From: Symsagittifera roscoffensis
Lineage: Eukaryota; Xenacoelomorpha; Acoela; Convolutidae
Direction of reading: 5' to 3'
Assembly (NCBI RefSeq): GCF_963678635.1
Contig: NC_087070.1
Location: 50,693,989 to 50,748,627 of the forward strand
Length of the DNA: 54,639 nt
Shown: one piece after another, positions 22,596 through 31,327 of the stretch
Numbering within the stretch: the first letter of the stretch is position 1
Layout: each line of letters starts with the position of its first letter
Notes under the pieces: model-generated
The model's input: only the letters and a program-made list of their open reading frames with translations
The model's database searches: none
Told to the model about the DNA's origin: nothing
Made by a program: the position numbers and the translations under genes

Positions 22596-23183
22596 TCATC
22601 TACTGCATTGTAATCTGTGACAGTTGATTCTCGTACTCTTTACGTCCACAGCCACGAAATGTACAGGGTATCTGCTCTTGCACATTGGAGCCAATGTCGA
22701 ACCCACCAAATATCGTGCTCCTGATGGTCTACAATAAGTCTCACTGTGTCTGATGTTCATTTCCGTCTCGATTGCTTCCCTCCATTTTCCTATGTATTTC
22801 TGCTCAGTCTGCAGAACTCCTGGGAATACCTCTACACTGATGGCTGTGACCATCTCATGTTTCTGTTCTAGATTCAATAGTGACTCTAAAGAACCAAACA
22901 TGCTGTAGAATCCTAGTGCAGTCACTAGATTCACCTCGGTTCCTCCATGGCAATCTGCTATCAGTTCCGTTTCTGTTCTTGCCTTCATCACTACGTTTCC
23001 AAACAATACCGTCAATTGCTTGTGTTGTTTCTCCAGGGTCTTCACACAGTCCAGACCTCCACAAACGTGACCCTCCAGTCCACAGACTTCCGCCAGACAG
23101 CTACCAGGTTTGACCCAGTCTTCTGATCCCCAGCCAGGCAACTCCACTTTATCTTCTCCGTTGCTCCTAGAGGCCGTTATCAT
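22596..23183 (-). CDS. Unrecognised Cys-containing ORF (possible ectodomain)
   Basis: 195 codons. Four cysteines in residues 29-46 are spaced C-x4-C-x6-C-x4-C, followed by a mixed region. Its ATG overlaps the stop of the preceding ORF as ATGA. Position before the membrane-anchor ORF suggests the extracellular part of an env-like product, but this is inference from context only. Confidence 0.5.
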   Translation of the reverse strand: MITASRSNGEDKVELPGWGSEDWVKPGSCLAEVCGLEGHVCGGLDCVKTLEKQHKQLTVLFGNVVMKARTETELIADCHGGTEVNLVTALGFYSMFGSLESLLNLEQKHEMVTAISVEVFPGVLQTEQKYIGKWREAIETEMNIRHSETYCRPSGARYLVGSTLAPMCKSRYPVHFVAVDVKSTRINCHRLQCSR

Positions 23184-23947
23184 ACATTATATATGATGTT
23201 AAAGTCACGCAGGTTACATTCTGCATTCAGTTCCCCCTGCACGTCTTGTGTCGCTCGCAATATCGAGTCAGCGTTGGGACTAGGACACCATGATGGCCTC
23301 ATCAATTCCCACACTGCCATCAAACTCGTTCTCAGTAATTCATCTGAGAATCCCAACCCAAACTCCACTCTTTTGTCGGATTTTGGTACTGAAGGTGCAG
23401 TCACCTCTTCTTCCAAGACCAGTCCCAATCTGGCCTGTGGATTGTTAACGCTCTTAATCGTTACAATTCTGGACGTCCAGAATCTCAGCAACACCGCCTG
23501 CTCGTAATCGAAGAAGCAATCGCGTATGTCTTCACTCAGGAAAGGGTTGTACGCTATCCCTATGATCCCGGATACGTAGCTATACGATTTCTTCTTGATC
23601 GGTCCACAGTATTCACTGAATTTCGGCAATGCCCCCATAGATTCTTTAGCGAGTCTCAGCTCCTTGTTTGAGAATCTCCTGATTTCGTCTATCTTTCTCA
23701 TGGGTTCTAATTCCTCGGGTTCTTTCATGTTCACCCTCATCGGTTTACTTTGCTGCATATCCAGCAGTGCTAGCAAGAATAAGGCTTTCGCTCGCTCATC
23801 GCCTTCCCTCAACATCTTAACACAAGTGTTCAATGCAGGTACTGAAATCTGCTCTATCAGAAATCGAATGAAACAGAGAGCATCTCTCCGCTTCGCACAC
23901 GCTACTGCTGCTCCCTCTTGGACTATCAGATCCCTCAGGTTCGTCAT
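23180..23947 (-). CDS. Unrecognised accessory ORF
   Basis: 255 codons, mixed helical composition. It is in the same frame as the ORF before it, separated by a TAG and 27 bases. It ends in an ATGA overlap with the next ORF. No motif is recognised. Confidence 0.55.
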   Translation of the reverse strand: MTNLRDLIVQEGAAVACAKRRDALCFIRFLIEQISVPALNTCVKMLREGDERAKALFLLALLDMQQSKPMRVNMKEPEELEPMRKIDEIRRFSNKELRLAKESMGALPKFSEYCGPIKKKSYSYVSGIIGIAYNPFLSEDIRDCFFDYEQAVLLRFWTSRIVTIKSVNNPQARLGLVLEEEVTAPSVPKSDKRVEFGLGFSDELLRTSLMAVWELMRPSWCPSPNADSILRATQDVQGELNAECNLRDFNIIYNV

Positions 23948-23974
23948 AAGGAAAACCTTCTCCTCTATTGACCT

Positions 23975-24382
23975 CTAACTTTCTTCTGAATCATATTCTT
24001 CGCGAGTCAGTCCCATCATGCACCAGGCGAACCTGAGTTGTAACTCTGTTCTTACGTAAGGTACTGCCACGAGAGTATGTATTTTTGGCGTAGTCCTCAT
24101 TTCTTCTTCGAAATACCGTAATACTACTGCTTTCCATGGAAGGCTCACCAACTGCTCCATCGTTTCTGCCTGAATGTCAGACAACGCTAAAATCCCGTAC
24201 GCCTTCTGCTTGAGGGCGGTGCCTTGCAACATCGTTTTCATATAACCCTCCATGGCTTTTTCATCTTCCAGGGCCATCATATATCCTCTAGCCGAGTTTT
24301 GGTATTCTAACATCTCCATGTATCCACCGGTGGGTTTATCTATCGACACAGTCTCCGACACTGTTAGTCGGTTATATTCCAC
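23975..24382 (-). CDS. Unrecognised accessory ORF
   Basis: 135 codons counted from a GTG. The frame is open further upstream without an ATG and the first ATG lies about 21 codons in, so it may be entered by frameshift from the preceding ORF. It ends at a TAG followed by more open sequence in the same frame. Confidence 0.5.
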   Translation of the reverse strand: MEYNRLTVSETVSIDKPTGGYMEMLEYQNSARGYMMALEDEKAMEGYMKTMLQGTALKQKAYGILALSDIQAETMEQLVSLPWKAVVLRYFEEEMRTTPKIHTLVAVPYVRTELQLRFAWCMMGLTREEYDSEES

Positions 24383-24387
24383 TGGTA

Positions 24388-24846
24388 TTAGTTGTCCTTG
24401 ACACTTCCCTTTCCGTGATTCATGCGAGATGGCTTAAAGTCTTTCATTTTGCTCTCTCCACATTGGCTGAGTATCTCCATTTCTAAGGTTGCTCCAGTCA
24501 GAGTGCGGTCACTCCTTTTGGATTTATAACCTGTTGACTTTATCCCCGCCATGAGAATGGGTGGCACCATCGCTATATCAGTTAACTTTTTATCTGTGCC
24601 AGGCAGTTGATAATCACCTTGCCCCAAATCCATGACCTCCTCGACTCGTTTCCTTTTCGCTGAGTTAACAGCTTTCATCGATATCTCTGAATCCACCTTC
24701 GTCTTTCCGACTCTCCTCGGCATCACTCTGCTGCCTAACTTCATTTTCATCGCATTGATTTTCTCAATCACCAATTTTGATCGCACTGTCCCTCTCCTGG
24801 TTCTTGACAGATACACCACCTCTCCTTCATCGTCCTGCGGTGTCAT
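24388..24846 (-). CDS. Unrecognised basic accessory ORF
   Basis: 152 codons, rich in Lys and Arg (net basic). Its ATG overlaps the TGA of the 763-codon ORF (ATGA); its own frame is closed 9 codons upstream, so the overlapping ATG looks like the real start. No family is recognised. Confidence 0.55.
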   Translation of the reverse strand: MTPQDDEGEVVYLSRTRRGTVRSKLVIEKINAMKMKLGSRVMPRRVGKTKVDSEISMKAVNSAKRKRVEEVMDLGQGDYQLPGTDKKLTDIAMVPPILMAGIKSTGYKSKRSDRTLTGATLEMEILSQCGESKMKDFKPSRMNHGKGSVKDN

Positions 24847-27134
24847 CTTGATGGGAGAATTCGCTTCAACTCACTCAGTCTCCCTTCACAATCATCAAGC
24901 TTGTCAAGGACTTCCCTCATCAAGGGTTGGTTGAGACCCGTTTTCAGAATGGACTGGGTCCCATAGCTCTGAACCACTGTCCAGACTTCTTCCATAAACG
25001 CCACTCTGTCCAATTTGCGTCCCGTCCTACTCTCGTGGTCTCGGTGATGTACTTCCCATTCTTCTTCGGGCAGCGTCCCCAAGAAAGGTTCTCTGGCTGA
25101 GGCCTCTATTCTTCTCCTCCTAGGTGATTCCATGAGGATTCTTTGGTCGTTATTTCTTGAATTGCCAGGAGAGCTGCTCTCCGGCAAATTCCGTTTCATT
25201 TCCATAAAGGCTGACGGAGGCTCCAGTGTCGAGATGCCTTCATCCGCTGGTTCAGTCGTTTCCAACGTATATATATTGTTCTCAAGATCACTGAAGATAT
25301 TGAAATCCAGGCTGGATGTTCCTCCTGTCGATGCCCTGCCGTCTTCCCCACCAGCTTGATTTTGTTGCATGGGTTCTTCGGTTCGACGGCTTCCTCCCTG
25401 TCCGTCACCTCCTTCTGACTTATCCTTGTTCGAGCTCGAGGGTCCTTGTTCATCATTGTCGGCTTCTTCCGGGAATCTCGGAATGAGTAATGTACCGGCC
25501 GATCTATCTTCTTCTTCTCCATGGACCACTTTGATTTCCTCGCAGCCGAAGGGTGCTAGGAAGGTTCTCCTCTGCAATATTCCTCCCACTTTCATCTCCT
25601 TTTTCACACTATTCAGGATTAATGAGGCTTCAGGCAGTTCGGTCCTGCCTCTCATCCTCATCGGAGCTAAGCATAATCCCGTCCATTCCTCGTCGAATTT
25701 CCCAGGCTTGGGAGTCGCGGCGTTGCTTATTCGCCTTCTCGTTGCTTGATCCGTATATGCAAACCGTGTGTATTGTAACACGGCGGCATTTCTCCCTACA
25801 AAGTATGGATCCATCGTTCCCACGAAATTCCCTATTCTCCTTTCATTGGTTTCGAATGCTCTCAATCTAGGAGTTTGTACCACGGAGACTGCTCCGAGCA
25901 ACATCCTTCTTATCAGAGGGAATTCAGGGATTGCCTCCGGCAGCTTCTTGTAATCGCCCCAGTCCTTCGTCTCTTCTCTCACTTTGTGATATGCTGCAGT
26001 GAGACGAGGCACTCTGGTTATTTCACCATTCGTTTTATCATAGGGTCTCAGATTCCAAAGCTTTGGAAACACTTCGATGTGTCCTCTTTCTACTTCTCCC
26101 AAGCGATCGCGGAAGTGATCGTCAAAATTGATGACTGTCATCTCTGGCTCCGATATTTTCGCAAATAACAGGTCTTCACTCATGAGCTCCCGCAATGTGT
26201 GCTGCTCACACCAGTTCAGTGTACTACCGTCCACTGCCGATATGAGGTTCAGGTGCAGCACCGACCTCCTATATGCTTCCACTTTAACGTCAGGGAACGC
26301 AAACGTGACTGCTGGTCCATGGATCACTGTCACGAACTCCGTGACTCCTCTGATCAGCGCCAAGGGATCGGTTCTCATAGCCAAGCTCAGATCGGTTAAC
26401 AGCGGCATGCCTCCAACATGTCGTCTAACATCTTCCTCTCTTTCAATCGTCTCGTCTTCTCCCGTTCCAAAGCGATTTTTTTGTAAGAGATACTGGATAA
26501 GAGTGTGTCTCAGGTCTCTTATCTTGTTCCACGAGTCCGTGGATTTCTTCATATCCAAGTTCCTCACTCTCTTTCTCATCTGCTCTGGACAACGTGCCAG
26601 TTTCATCAGTCCTCCCAAGTTTCCGTGGGTAATTGCAATCAATGTCAGAAGTCCGTCTAGCCGCAGGTTCTGGATTCCATCGGTGAGCAGTATCGCCGGT
26701 CCCTTCACGAAACTCTCTGCTCCAAATGTCACGAACAAGGCTATTAGTTCCACTATCGATACTTCCACTACTGCTTGGAGGAATTCTTTTATCAAGTAGT
26801 GCGAGACTTTCGGGTAAACTTTTGCCAAGAAGGACGCGGTCCATCCGGCTCCCAACCCTTCCAACATGCTGTCTGTCCGTTCAAAGCCCTCCTGTCCCTT
26901 CACTTCCTGGGTCCAGAAGGTTTCCAGAGTAATCTGACACATTCTGTTCACAAATTCAGCGGTCTTTTCTCCGGCATTTTCCGCCAGGTTCACCTCCTTC
27001 AACAAGTAGACATGTATCTTTGTGATCATCACGGGCCCTTGCTCAAAAGCATCTGCACCCAATGCCGCTACTCTAGGGTTCAGGTGTAGCCACTGGTTGG
27101 CTTCCGGCTTGGTTCTCAGAACCATCGCCTCCAA
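24843..27134 (-). CDS. Large unrecognised accessory ORF, 763 codons
   Basis: The first ~500 residues look like a folded, largely helical protein with a hydrophobic stretch (VSIVELIALFVTFGAESF). A low-complexity Gly/Ser/Asp/Gln region follows (about 565-620), then a charged C-terminus. I recognise no capsid, polymerase, nuclease or glycoprotein motif. An overlapping ORF in another frame (27073-27378, 101 codons) reads like its natural N-terminal extension, so a frameshift near 27134 is likely. Confidence 0.6.
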   Translation of the reverse strand: MEAMVLRTKPEANQWLHLNPRVAALGADAFEQGPVMITKIHVYLLKEVNLAENAGEKTAEFVNRMCQITLETFWTQEVKGQEGFERTDSMLEGLGAGWTASFLAKVYPKVSHYLIKEFLQAVVEVSIVELIALFVTFGAESFVKGPAILLTDGIQNLRLDGLLTLIAITHGNLGGLMKLARCPEQMRKRVRNLDMKKSTDSWNKIRDLRHTLIQYLLQKNRFGTGEDETIEREEDVRRHVGGMPLLTDLSLAMRTDPLALIRGVTEFVTVIHGPAVTFAFPDVKVEAYRRSVLHLNLISAVDGSTLNWCEQHTLRELMSEDLLFAKISEPEMTVINFDDHFRDRLGEVERGHIEVFPKLWNLRPYDKTNGEITRVPRLTAAYHKVREETKDWGDYKKLPEAIPEFPLIRRMLLGAVSVVQTPRLRAFETNERRIGNFVGTMDPYFVGRNAAVLQYTRFAYTDQATRRRISNAATPKPGKFDEEWTGLCLAPMRMRGRTELPEASLILNSVKKEMKVGGILQRRTFLAPFGCEEIKVVHGEEEDRSAGTLLIPRFPEEADNDEQGPSSSNKDKSEGGDGQGGSRRTEEPMQQNQAGGEDGRASTGGTSSLDFNIFSDLENNIYTLETTEPADEGISTLEPPSAFMEMKRNLPESSSPGNSRNNDQRILMESPRRRRIEASAREPFLGTLPEEEWEVHHRDHESRTGRKLDRVAFMEEVWTVVQSYGTQSILKTGLNQPLMREVLDKLDDCEGRLSELKRILPSR

Positions 27135-27378
27135 GTGAGCTCTGGTCTCTAGTTAGTGAATTTTTCCTTCTTGTGTCTTCACCTGCCACTTCCATTGCTC
27201 GGAACCATAAGTCATTGGACATCGCCGCGATCACTCGATGGTCGTCGTCTATTCCCGGTTTCAGTTTGAGCTGTCGACTGAAATTGGACACTGTCAACCC
27301 CAGCACCTCGTCCAACACTAACATGTGTAGCGCATAGTCCTTGAGTCCTCTCATCGCGTTTGAGATATCTGACCACAC
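27073..27378 (-). CDS. Bridging ORF between the SGNH and 763-codon ORFs
   Basis: 101 codons overlapping the ends of both neighbours in a third frame. Its first ~75 residues have normal protein composition while the SGNH ORF's last ~60 residues in this interval look Arg/Thr/Gln-rich and random. I infer that the ancestral reading passed through this frame. Confidence 0.4.
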   Translation of the reverse strand: MWSDISNAMRGLKDYALHMLVLDEVLGLTVSNFSRQLKLKPGIDDDHRVIAAMSNDLWFRAMEVAGEDTRRKNSLTRDQSSLGGDGSENQAGSQPVATPEP

Positions 27379-29461
27379 TGTTACTTGTCGTCTCCGATCT
27401 AGTGTCCGATTTAGTGTCAGATCTAGGCGTGCCGGCTGTCTCTTCGATTGGGTTGACAGGTCCTATCCTTCTCCTAGGATGGATGGTCCTCCTCATCGGC
27501 GCTTCTCTCAATCGATCCTGTACGTCTGTCCTTTGACCTGGTTCGCTGGAGATTTGTTGCCTGTAGTTCGTGACGGCCGGGACCGTACCCAAGCGTGTTT
27601 CCAGGCTAGGAGGCACAAAAGTGGTAATCACCGCGTCACTCACTGTTCCTTCTTCCTTCAGCACTCCTGTGTCAAAAAGTTCTGCTTCCAGCTCGTCCAA
27701 CCGCTCTTGGAAGATTCGATTCAACCAAGCTTGTTCTTCGATGCTGTCGAAGTGGATGCCGTCCGTGGTCAGTCTGGCCTGATCCATAGCTCTCAACTCA
27801 TGTTCGATGTCCATGAGGATCATTCTTCCGGCATTACGACTTGCGAGGTTCCTCAAGATGTTATTCCACCTGACGACTGCCTCGTTATGCCTTCTTCCCG
27901 ATGCTGTCAGGCTTCTCGTATTCATTGGCACAGTGCAAACGGTCAGTACCGCGCAATTGAATTTCTGCCAGAGGGTAGTAAGCAAACACACCATCATTGA
28001 CTCCCATAGTGCTTCCTGCTCATCTGAACCTCTGGAGATGTCATTCGTCCCAACTAAGGTCATCACATTGGGGATCCTCCCTGAATTCATCAGCTCCACC
28101 ATTCGATATAACTGGGCTATCGTCGCGCCTCCAAAGGCCATCACCGTGGTGACCCACGAGGTTCTCAAATTCGACAGCACTCTAACCAAGCTGTCTCCCA
28201 GTATCAGATGAGATGTCCCGATTGGTGGTTGCTGCAGATTTACTGCCGGGCTCCAAGTCGCTCGATTGAAGCAGGCCCTCGGATCTGTCTCCGGAACTCC
28301 CGTGAAATTATATTTTAATTGATTATTCTTTTGCACGTCTGTTATGCGAGACACTTTCTTCGCTGGCATCTTCCGTATTCTTCTCTCTGGGGCCCTCGAG
28401 CTCCCCATGAGTGGTGTCACGTCACTTATCCCCTGTCTGATCACGGTCTGGGAGAGTCGTACTCTGCCCGTGTCGTCAATCGTTCCATTGGGTGCAGTCA
28501 CCCCGGAACCTGGCGCATTCTTGTTAGCGACCAGTCGTCCAGCTGTCTCTATCAGCTTCCTCACTGTCTGTTCCACGACGGGGTCACCCAAGGTGTCACT
28601 AGGATCCGGGATTGTTACTCGATTTGTCTCTGCTGGGAGCCGTGTCTCCGTTGTTTGACTCATTTCTCGAGGCGTCAAGAGCTCCATCGGGGACTGCCCA
28701 CGAGGAATATCCCTTGCAGGTATCACTTTCTCCACGGCCGTTGTCAACGCCATCTGTTCCGATCGCTCTTTGTAGTCCTGCCTCAAGCGCTCAATCTCTT
28801 GACCCTGCTTTTTGTTGCAGTCTTCAAACAACTTTCTCCACATGTCTCGATCTTCCTCCATCTGGAGCATACTTTTGGTTTTCTCGTCCAGCTCCTTCTT
28901 CGTACTTTTCAGTTCATCGTTCATCTCATCCAGATCTTGCATGGTTTGGTTCGTCTGAACATTCTGTCCTACTTTCGCCCTTTTTGGTGGCACAGCTGCT
29001 CTCAGTGGTGAACCAGACGAGGTCGCCTCGCTGTTCATATCCCGATGCATTCTCGTCAGCCCAGGTTTGGGCTTGGAGGGCATTGGCATCTCACCTGGTT
29101 GGTAGCTCCTAGAACTTCCCAGTCCAGGCTCATTCGCCAAGTCACTCCCTGAGAGAGCCCCGTTTCTCCACCTCATCACTCTCATGTTCGGGCGGTCTAG
29201 TACTCCCCTTTCTCCATATGCTGCCATCAACAGGACTTCCGTGGGGCGGTCTCCACGGTTGTCATGCCCCAAGATGTTGATCAGGACGGTCAGCAACATG
29301 ACTACCTCTGGGTCCTCCAGAGCGAAGTCCCGATCGATCAGCCGACGATAGATCGCATCTATCATCGGTCCTACATGTGCCTCTGCCAGGTCCATCAATT
29401 CATCTAAGTTGAAATTGTCCATACTGTTCTTCAGGTTTGATTTGGTTCGATTCGATTCCAA
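27212..29461 (-). CDS. ORF with SGNH/GDSL-hydrolase-like domain
   Basis: 749 codons. An N-terminal helical part is followed by a coiled coil (about 172-240) and a Pro/Ser/Thr-rich linker. An SGNH-type domain lies at about 415-590. The family's four blocks are present with catalytic residues: LILGDSL (Ser424), FGGAT (Gly block, 444-445), GTND (Asn473) and DGIH (Asp567, His570). SGNH enzymes are esterases or lipases; esterase domains are known in ORF1 of CR1-type non-LTR elements. Here it follows integrase in an LTR element, which is unusual. The end beyond about 690 may be out of frame. Confidence 0.8.
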   Translation of the reverse strand: MESNRTKSNLKNSMDNFNLDELMDLAEAHVGPMIDAIYRRLIDRDFALEDPEVVMLLTVLINILGHDNRGDRPTEVLLMAAYGERGVLDRPNMRVMRWRNGALSGSDLANEPGLGSSRSYQPGEMPMPSKPKPGLTRMHRDMNSEATSSGSPLRAAVPPKRAKVGQNVQTNQTMQDLDEMNDELKSTKKELDEKTKSMLQMEEDRDMWRKLFEDCNKKQGQEIERLRQDYKERSEQMALTTAVEKVIPARDIPRGQSPMELLTPREMSQTTETRLPAETNRVTIPDPSDTLGDPVVEQTVRKLIETAGRLVANKNAPGSGVTAPNGTIDDTGRVRLSQTVIRQGISDVTPLMGSSRAPERRIRKMPAKKVSRITDVQKNNQLKYNFTGVPETDPRACFNRATWSPAVNLQQPPIGTSHLILGDSLVRVLSNLRTSWVTTVMAFGGATIAQLYRMVELMNSGRIPNVMTLVGTNDISRGSDEQEALWESMMVCLLTTLWQKFNCAVLTVCTVPMNTRSLTASGRRHNEAVVRWNNILRNLASRNAGRMILMDIEHELRAMDQARLTTDGIHFDSIEEQAWLNRIFQERLDELEAELFDTGVLKEEGTVSDAVITTFVPPSLETRLGTVPAVTNYRQQISSEPGQRTDVQDRLREAPMRRTIHPRRRIGPVNPIEETAGTPRSDTKSDTRSETTSNSVVRYLKRDERTQGLCATHVSVGRGAGVDSVQFQSTAQTETGNRRRPSSDRGDVQ

Positions 29462-29830
29462 GGTTTTGACTCAAATGAGTAATTAAATGATCAATCAGGA
29501 TCTAGAAAAGAAGTCACAAATATCACACTTGTCGGTCTCACCTCAACATATATCGCTAAAATTTACTTAAAAACAGTCCAGATAAAAAGATTTTATCCTA
29601 AAATTTATTAAAATCAATCGGTCTCGAAAATTTTGGAATTCGACCTAAGATTGGACAGTCCAAACTTTGGATCTATTCCTAAGATTGTCATTCAGTTGTT
29701 CATGGTCACTAACCCCTACTTACCCATGATCTTAATAACTTAACACATAACATAACATAACATAATATAACAGACATATCACATATTACATACAACTTAG
29801 TCTTTGGCCTAACACCCTCTCGCACGTCAC
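29462..29830. other. Spacer between pol and the SGNH ORF
   Basis: About 370 bp, AT-rich, with a short reiterated ACATAACATAAC stretch near 29740-29770. It could hold a splice acceptor or subgenomic signal for the downstream ORFs, but none is clear. Confidence 0.5.
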
Positions 29831-31327
29831 TCAGCCTATACTTAAGTAATATTTCTTGTGTAGATATACTTGTATGTTCGTATCAGAGAATATCACGTGT
29901 ACAAGCGCGTACAATTCCCGAGGATGCAGTCTTCCTCTGTTTGGATCGTACACTGAAAGCGAGAGCTCCTTCACGTCCATTTCCACGAGGAAGTCCCTCA
30001 GCCTCGTCAAGGACAAGACTAGGTTCTCCGGGTCCACGTGCTGCTTCTCCGTCGCTCTCGTTACCAAGAAGCATAGGTATTTTCCCGGTATCTGCGACGC
30101 CGCCGGACGTAAGGCTGCTACGCCCCCTACTCCTGGTCGTTGCTTCCACAGGAACTCTATGTTTTTATATTCTCTCTTAAAATCTGCCGCTAACGCTGTC
30201 CTAAAACTCATGTCTGCCGTGACTGCTATCGCGCATGTTCTATTTATGAGTATAAAATCACTGTCTGTTAGTATTATGTTACTTGAATATTCATTTGGTA
30301 AGTTAAAATATGACTCAACTACCCTGCCTATGTCAGGTTTCTTAGGTTCTTCGCCTGTTTCTGCTTCTAAGTCTCCTGTTTCTTTTGCTACTCTCAATTT
30401 TTTTATTATCAGGTTTTCAGTGTGGGTAAGTCCTACCCCCACTCCCCGGACAAAAATATTCATCGATCGCATACCGGGTATCAAGTCGAGGTTAGAAGCT
30501 GGAATGAGTAGTCGTCCTTCCTGGGCAGCCCAGGAAGGATCTTCTCGTTCGGTCTTGATGTATTTCATGCTTTCACGATCTACGTCTTGAATCGTGACAC
30601 TGGTCTCCTCAGGATCCGAGGTCGTTTCATTCAGCCACTCTAAGACACGCAGGTTCGTCAAGTCTTGTTCATATGACTGCTGTTGCTCGTTGTCGAATTC
30701 TACCTCGGGTTTCGACCAGTCGTCAACCCACTCATCGTCGTGATCATCGACTATCTCAATGTCTTGTGACACAGTTATTTCCTCTAGACCCACTACTTCC
30801 TCCACTATCTTCTTCAGATCTATCCTATCCACTACGAAGTCGTCACCGTAAGGATTGTATTTCTTTCTTGGTCTCGACCCGTCCTTCTGACGAGTCTGTA
30901 TCGTGAACGGAAGATCCGGTTCCAAGTTCTTGGGAACTTCTGTCTGTTCGGGATCCTGCCAATCTTCCTCTGCGTAGGGTAAGGTTTCATCGTCCGCTTC
31001 GATCTCCTCGTTTGGATCCAGGTCCAGCGGTGTATCCGTACCTTCCTCTACGACTTCGTTTCCATCGTTCTTCTCCCTGGTGCCCTTTTCATTTACCTCA
31101 CAAGCAGGATCCATCATTAGATAATCCCCTTCTTCCATGTCTGCAGGTATACACCAGTCTTTTGTCGATGGATTGCGTGGCTTGATGTTCTCGTAGTGGG
31201 CGGCTCGGCCAGTACTCAGTCTATAAAAGCGTCCCTCCTGGTGCACCTCTGTAATCATGAAGGGTCCCCTCCATTTTTTAGGAGCTTTTTCGTCCCTTTC
31301 GGTGGTATAACGTTCTGAAATACCCAT
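29831..31327 (-). CDS. GPY/F module plus acidic linker plus macro-like domain (pol C-terminus)
   Basis: 498 codons in the frame that continues integrase after a one-base slip in an A5 run near 31277. It begins with a GPY/F-type segment (KKWRGPFMITEVHQ, then AHYENIKPRN), goes through about 200 acidic residues and ends in a macro-like fold (about 340-495). Supporting sequence: VTADMSFRTALAADFKREY, GVGGVAALR, CFLVTRAT and the ELSLSVYD…LYALVHVIF ending. The usual catalytic G-x-G loop is replaced by YDPNRGRL, so ADP-ribose hydrolysis is doubtful. Macro domains bind or process ADP-ribose. Confidence 0.7.
   Translation of the reverse strand: MGISERYTTERDEKAPKKWRGPFMITEVHQEGRFYRLSTGRAAHYENIKPRNPSTKDWCIPADMEEGDYLMMDPACEVNEKGTREKNDGNEVVEEGTDTPLDLDPNEEIEADDETLPYAEEDWQDPEQTEVPKNLEPDLPFTIQTRQKDGSRPRKKYNPYGDDFVVDRIDLKKIVEEVVGLEEITVSQDIEIVDDHDDEWVDDWSKPEVEFDNEQQQSYEQDLTNLRVLEWLNETTSDPEETSVTIQDVDRESMKYIKTEREDPSWAAQEGRLLIPASNLDLIPGMRSMNIFVRGVGVGLTHTENLIIKKLRVAKETGDLEAETGEEPKKPDIGRVVESYFNLPNEYSSNIILTDSDFILINRTCAIAVTADMSFRTALAADFKREYKNIEFLWKQRPGVGGVAALRPAASQIPGKYLCFLVTRATEKQHVDPENLVLSLTRLRDFLVEMDVKELSLSVYDPNRGRLHPRELYALVHVIFSDTNIQVYLHKKYYLSIG

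Noticed and set aside
25369-26799. Several 100-220-codon plus-strand ORFs over the accessory block
   Set aside because: They mirror the long minus-strand ORFs, are Ser/Pro/Leu-rich and lack motifs; shadows of the minus-strand frames.
30441-30452. Second 3' LTR boundary at the internal polypurine motif
   Set aside because: No LTR-like TGTGACATTC follows the motif here; only the copy at 20933 abuts an LTR.
29856-30590. 244-codon plus-strand ORF
   Set aside because: Antisense to the GPY/F-macro ORF with low-complexity Ser/Thr composition; no independent support.
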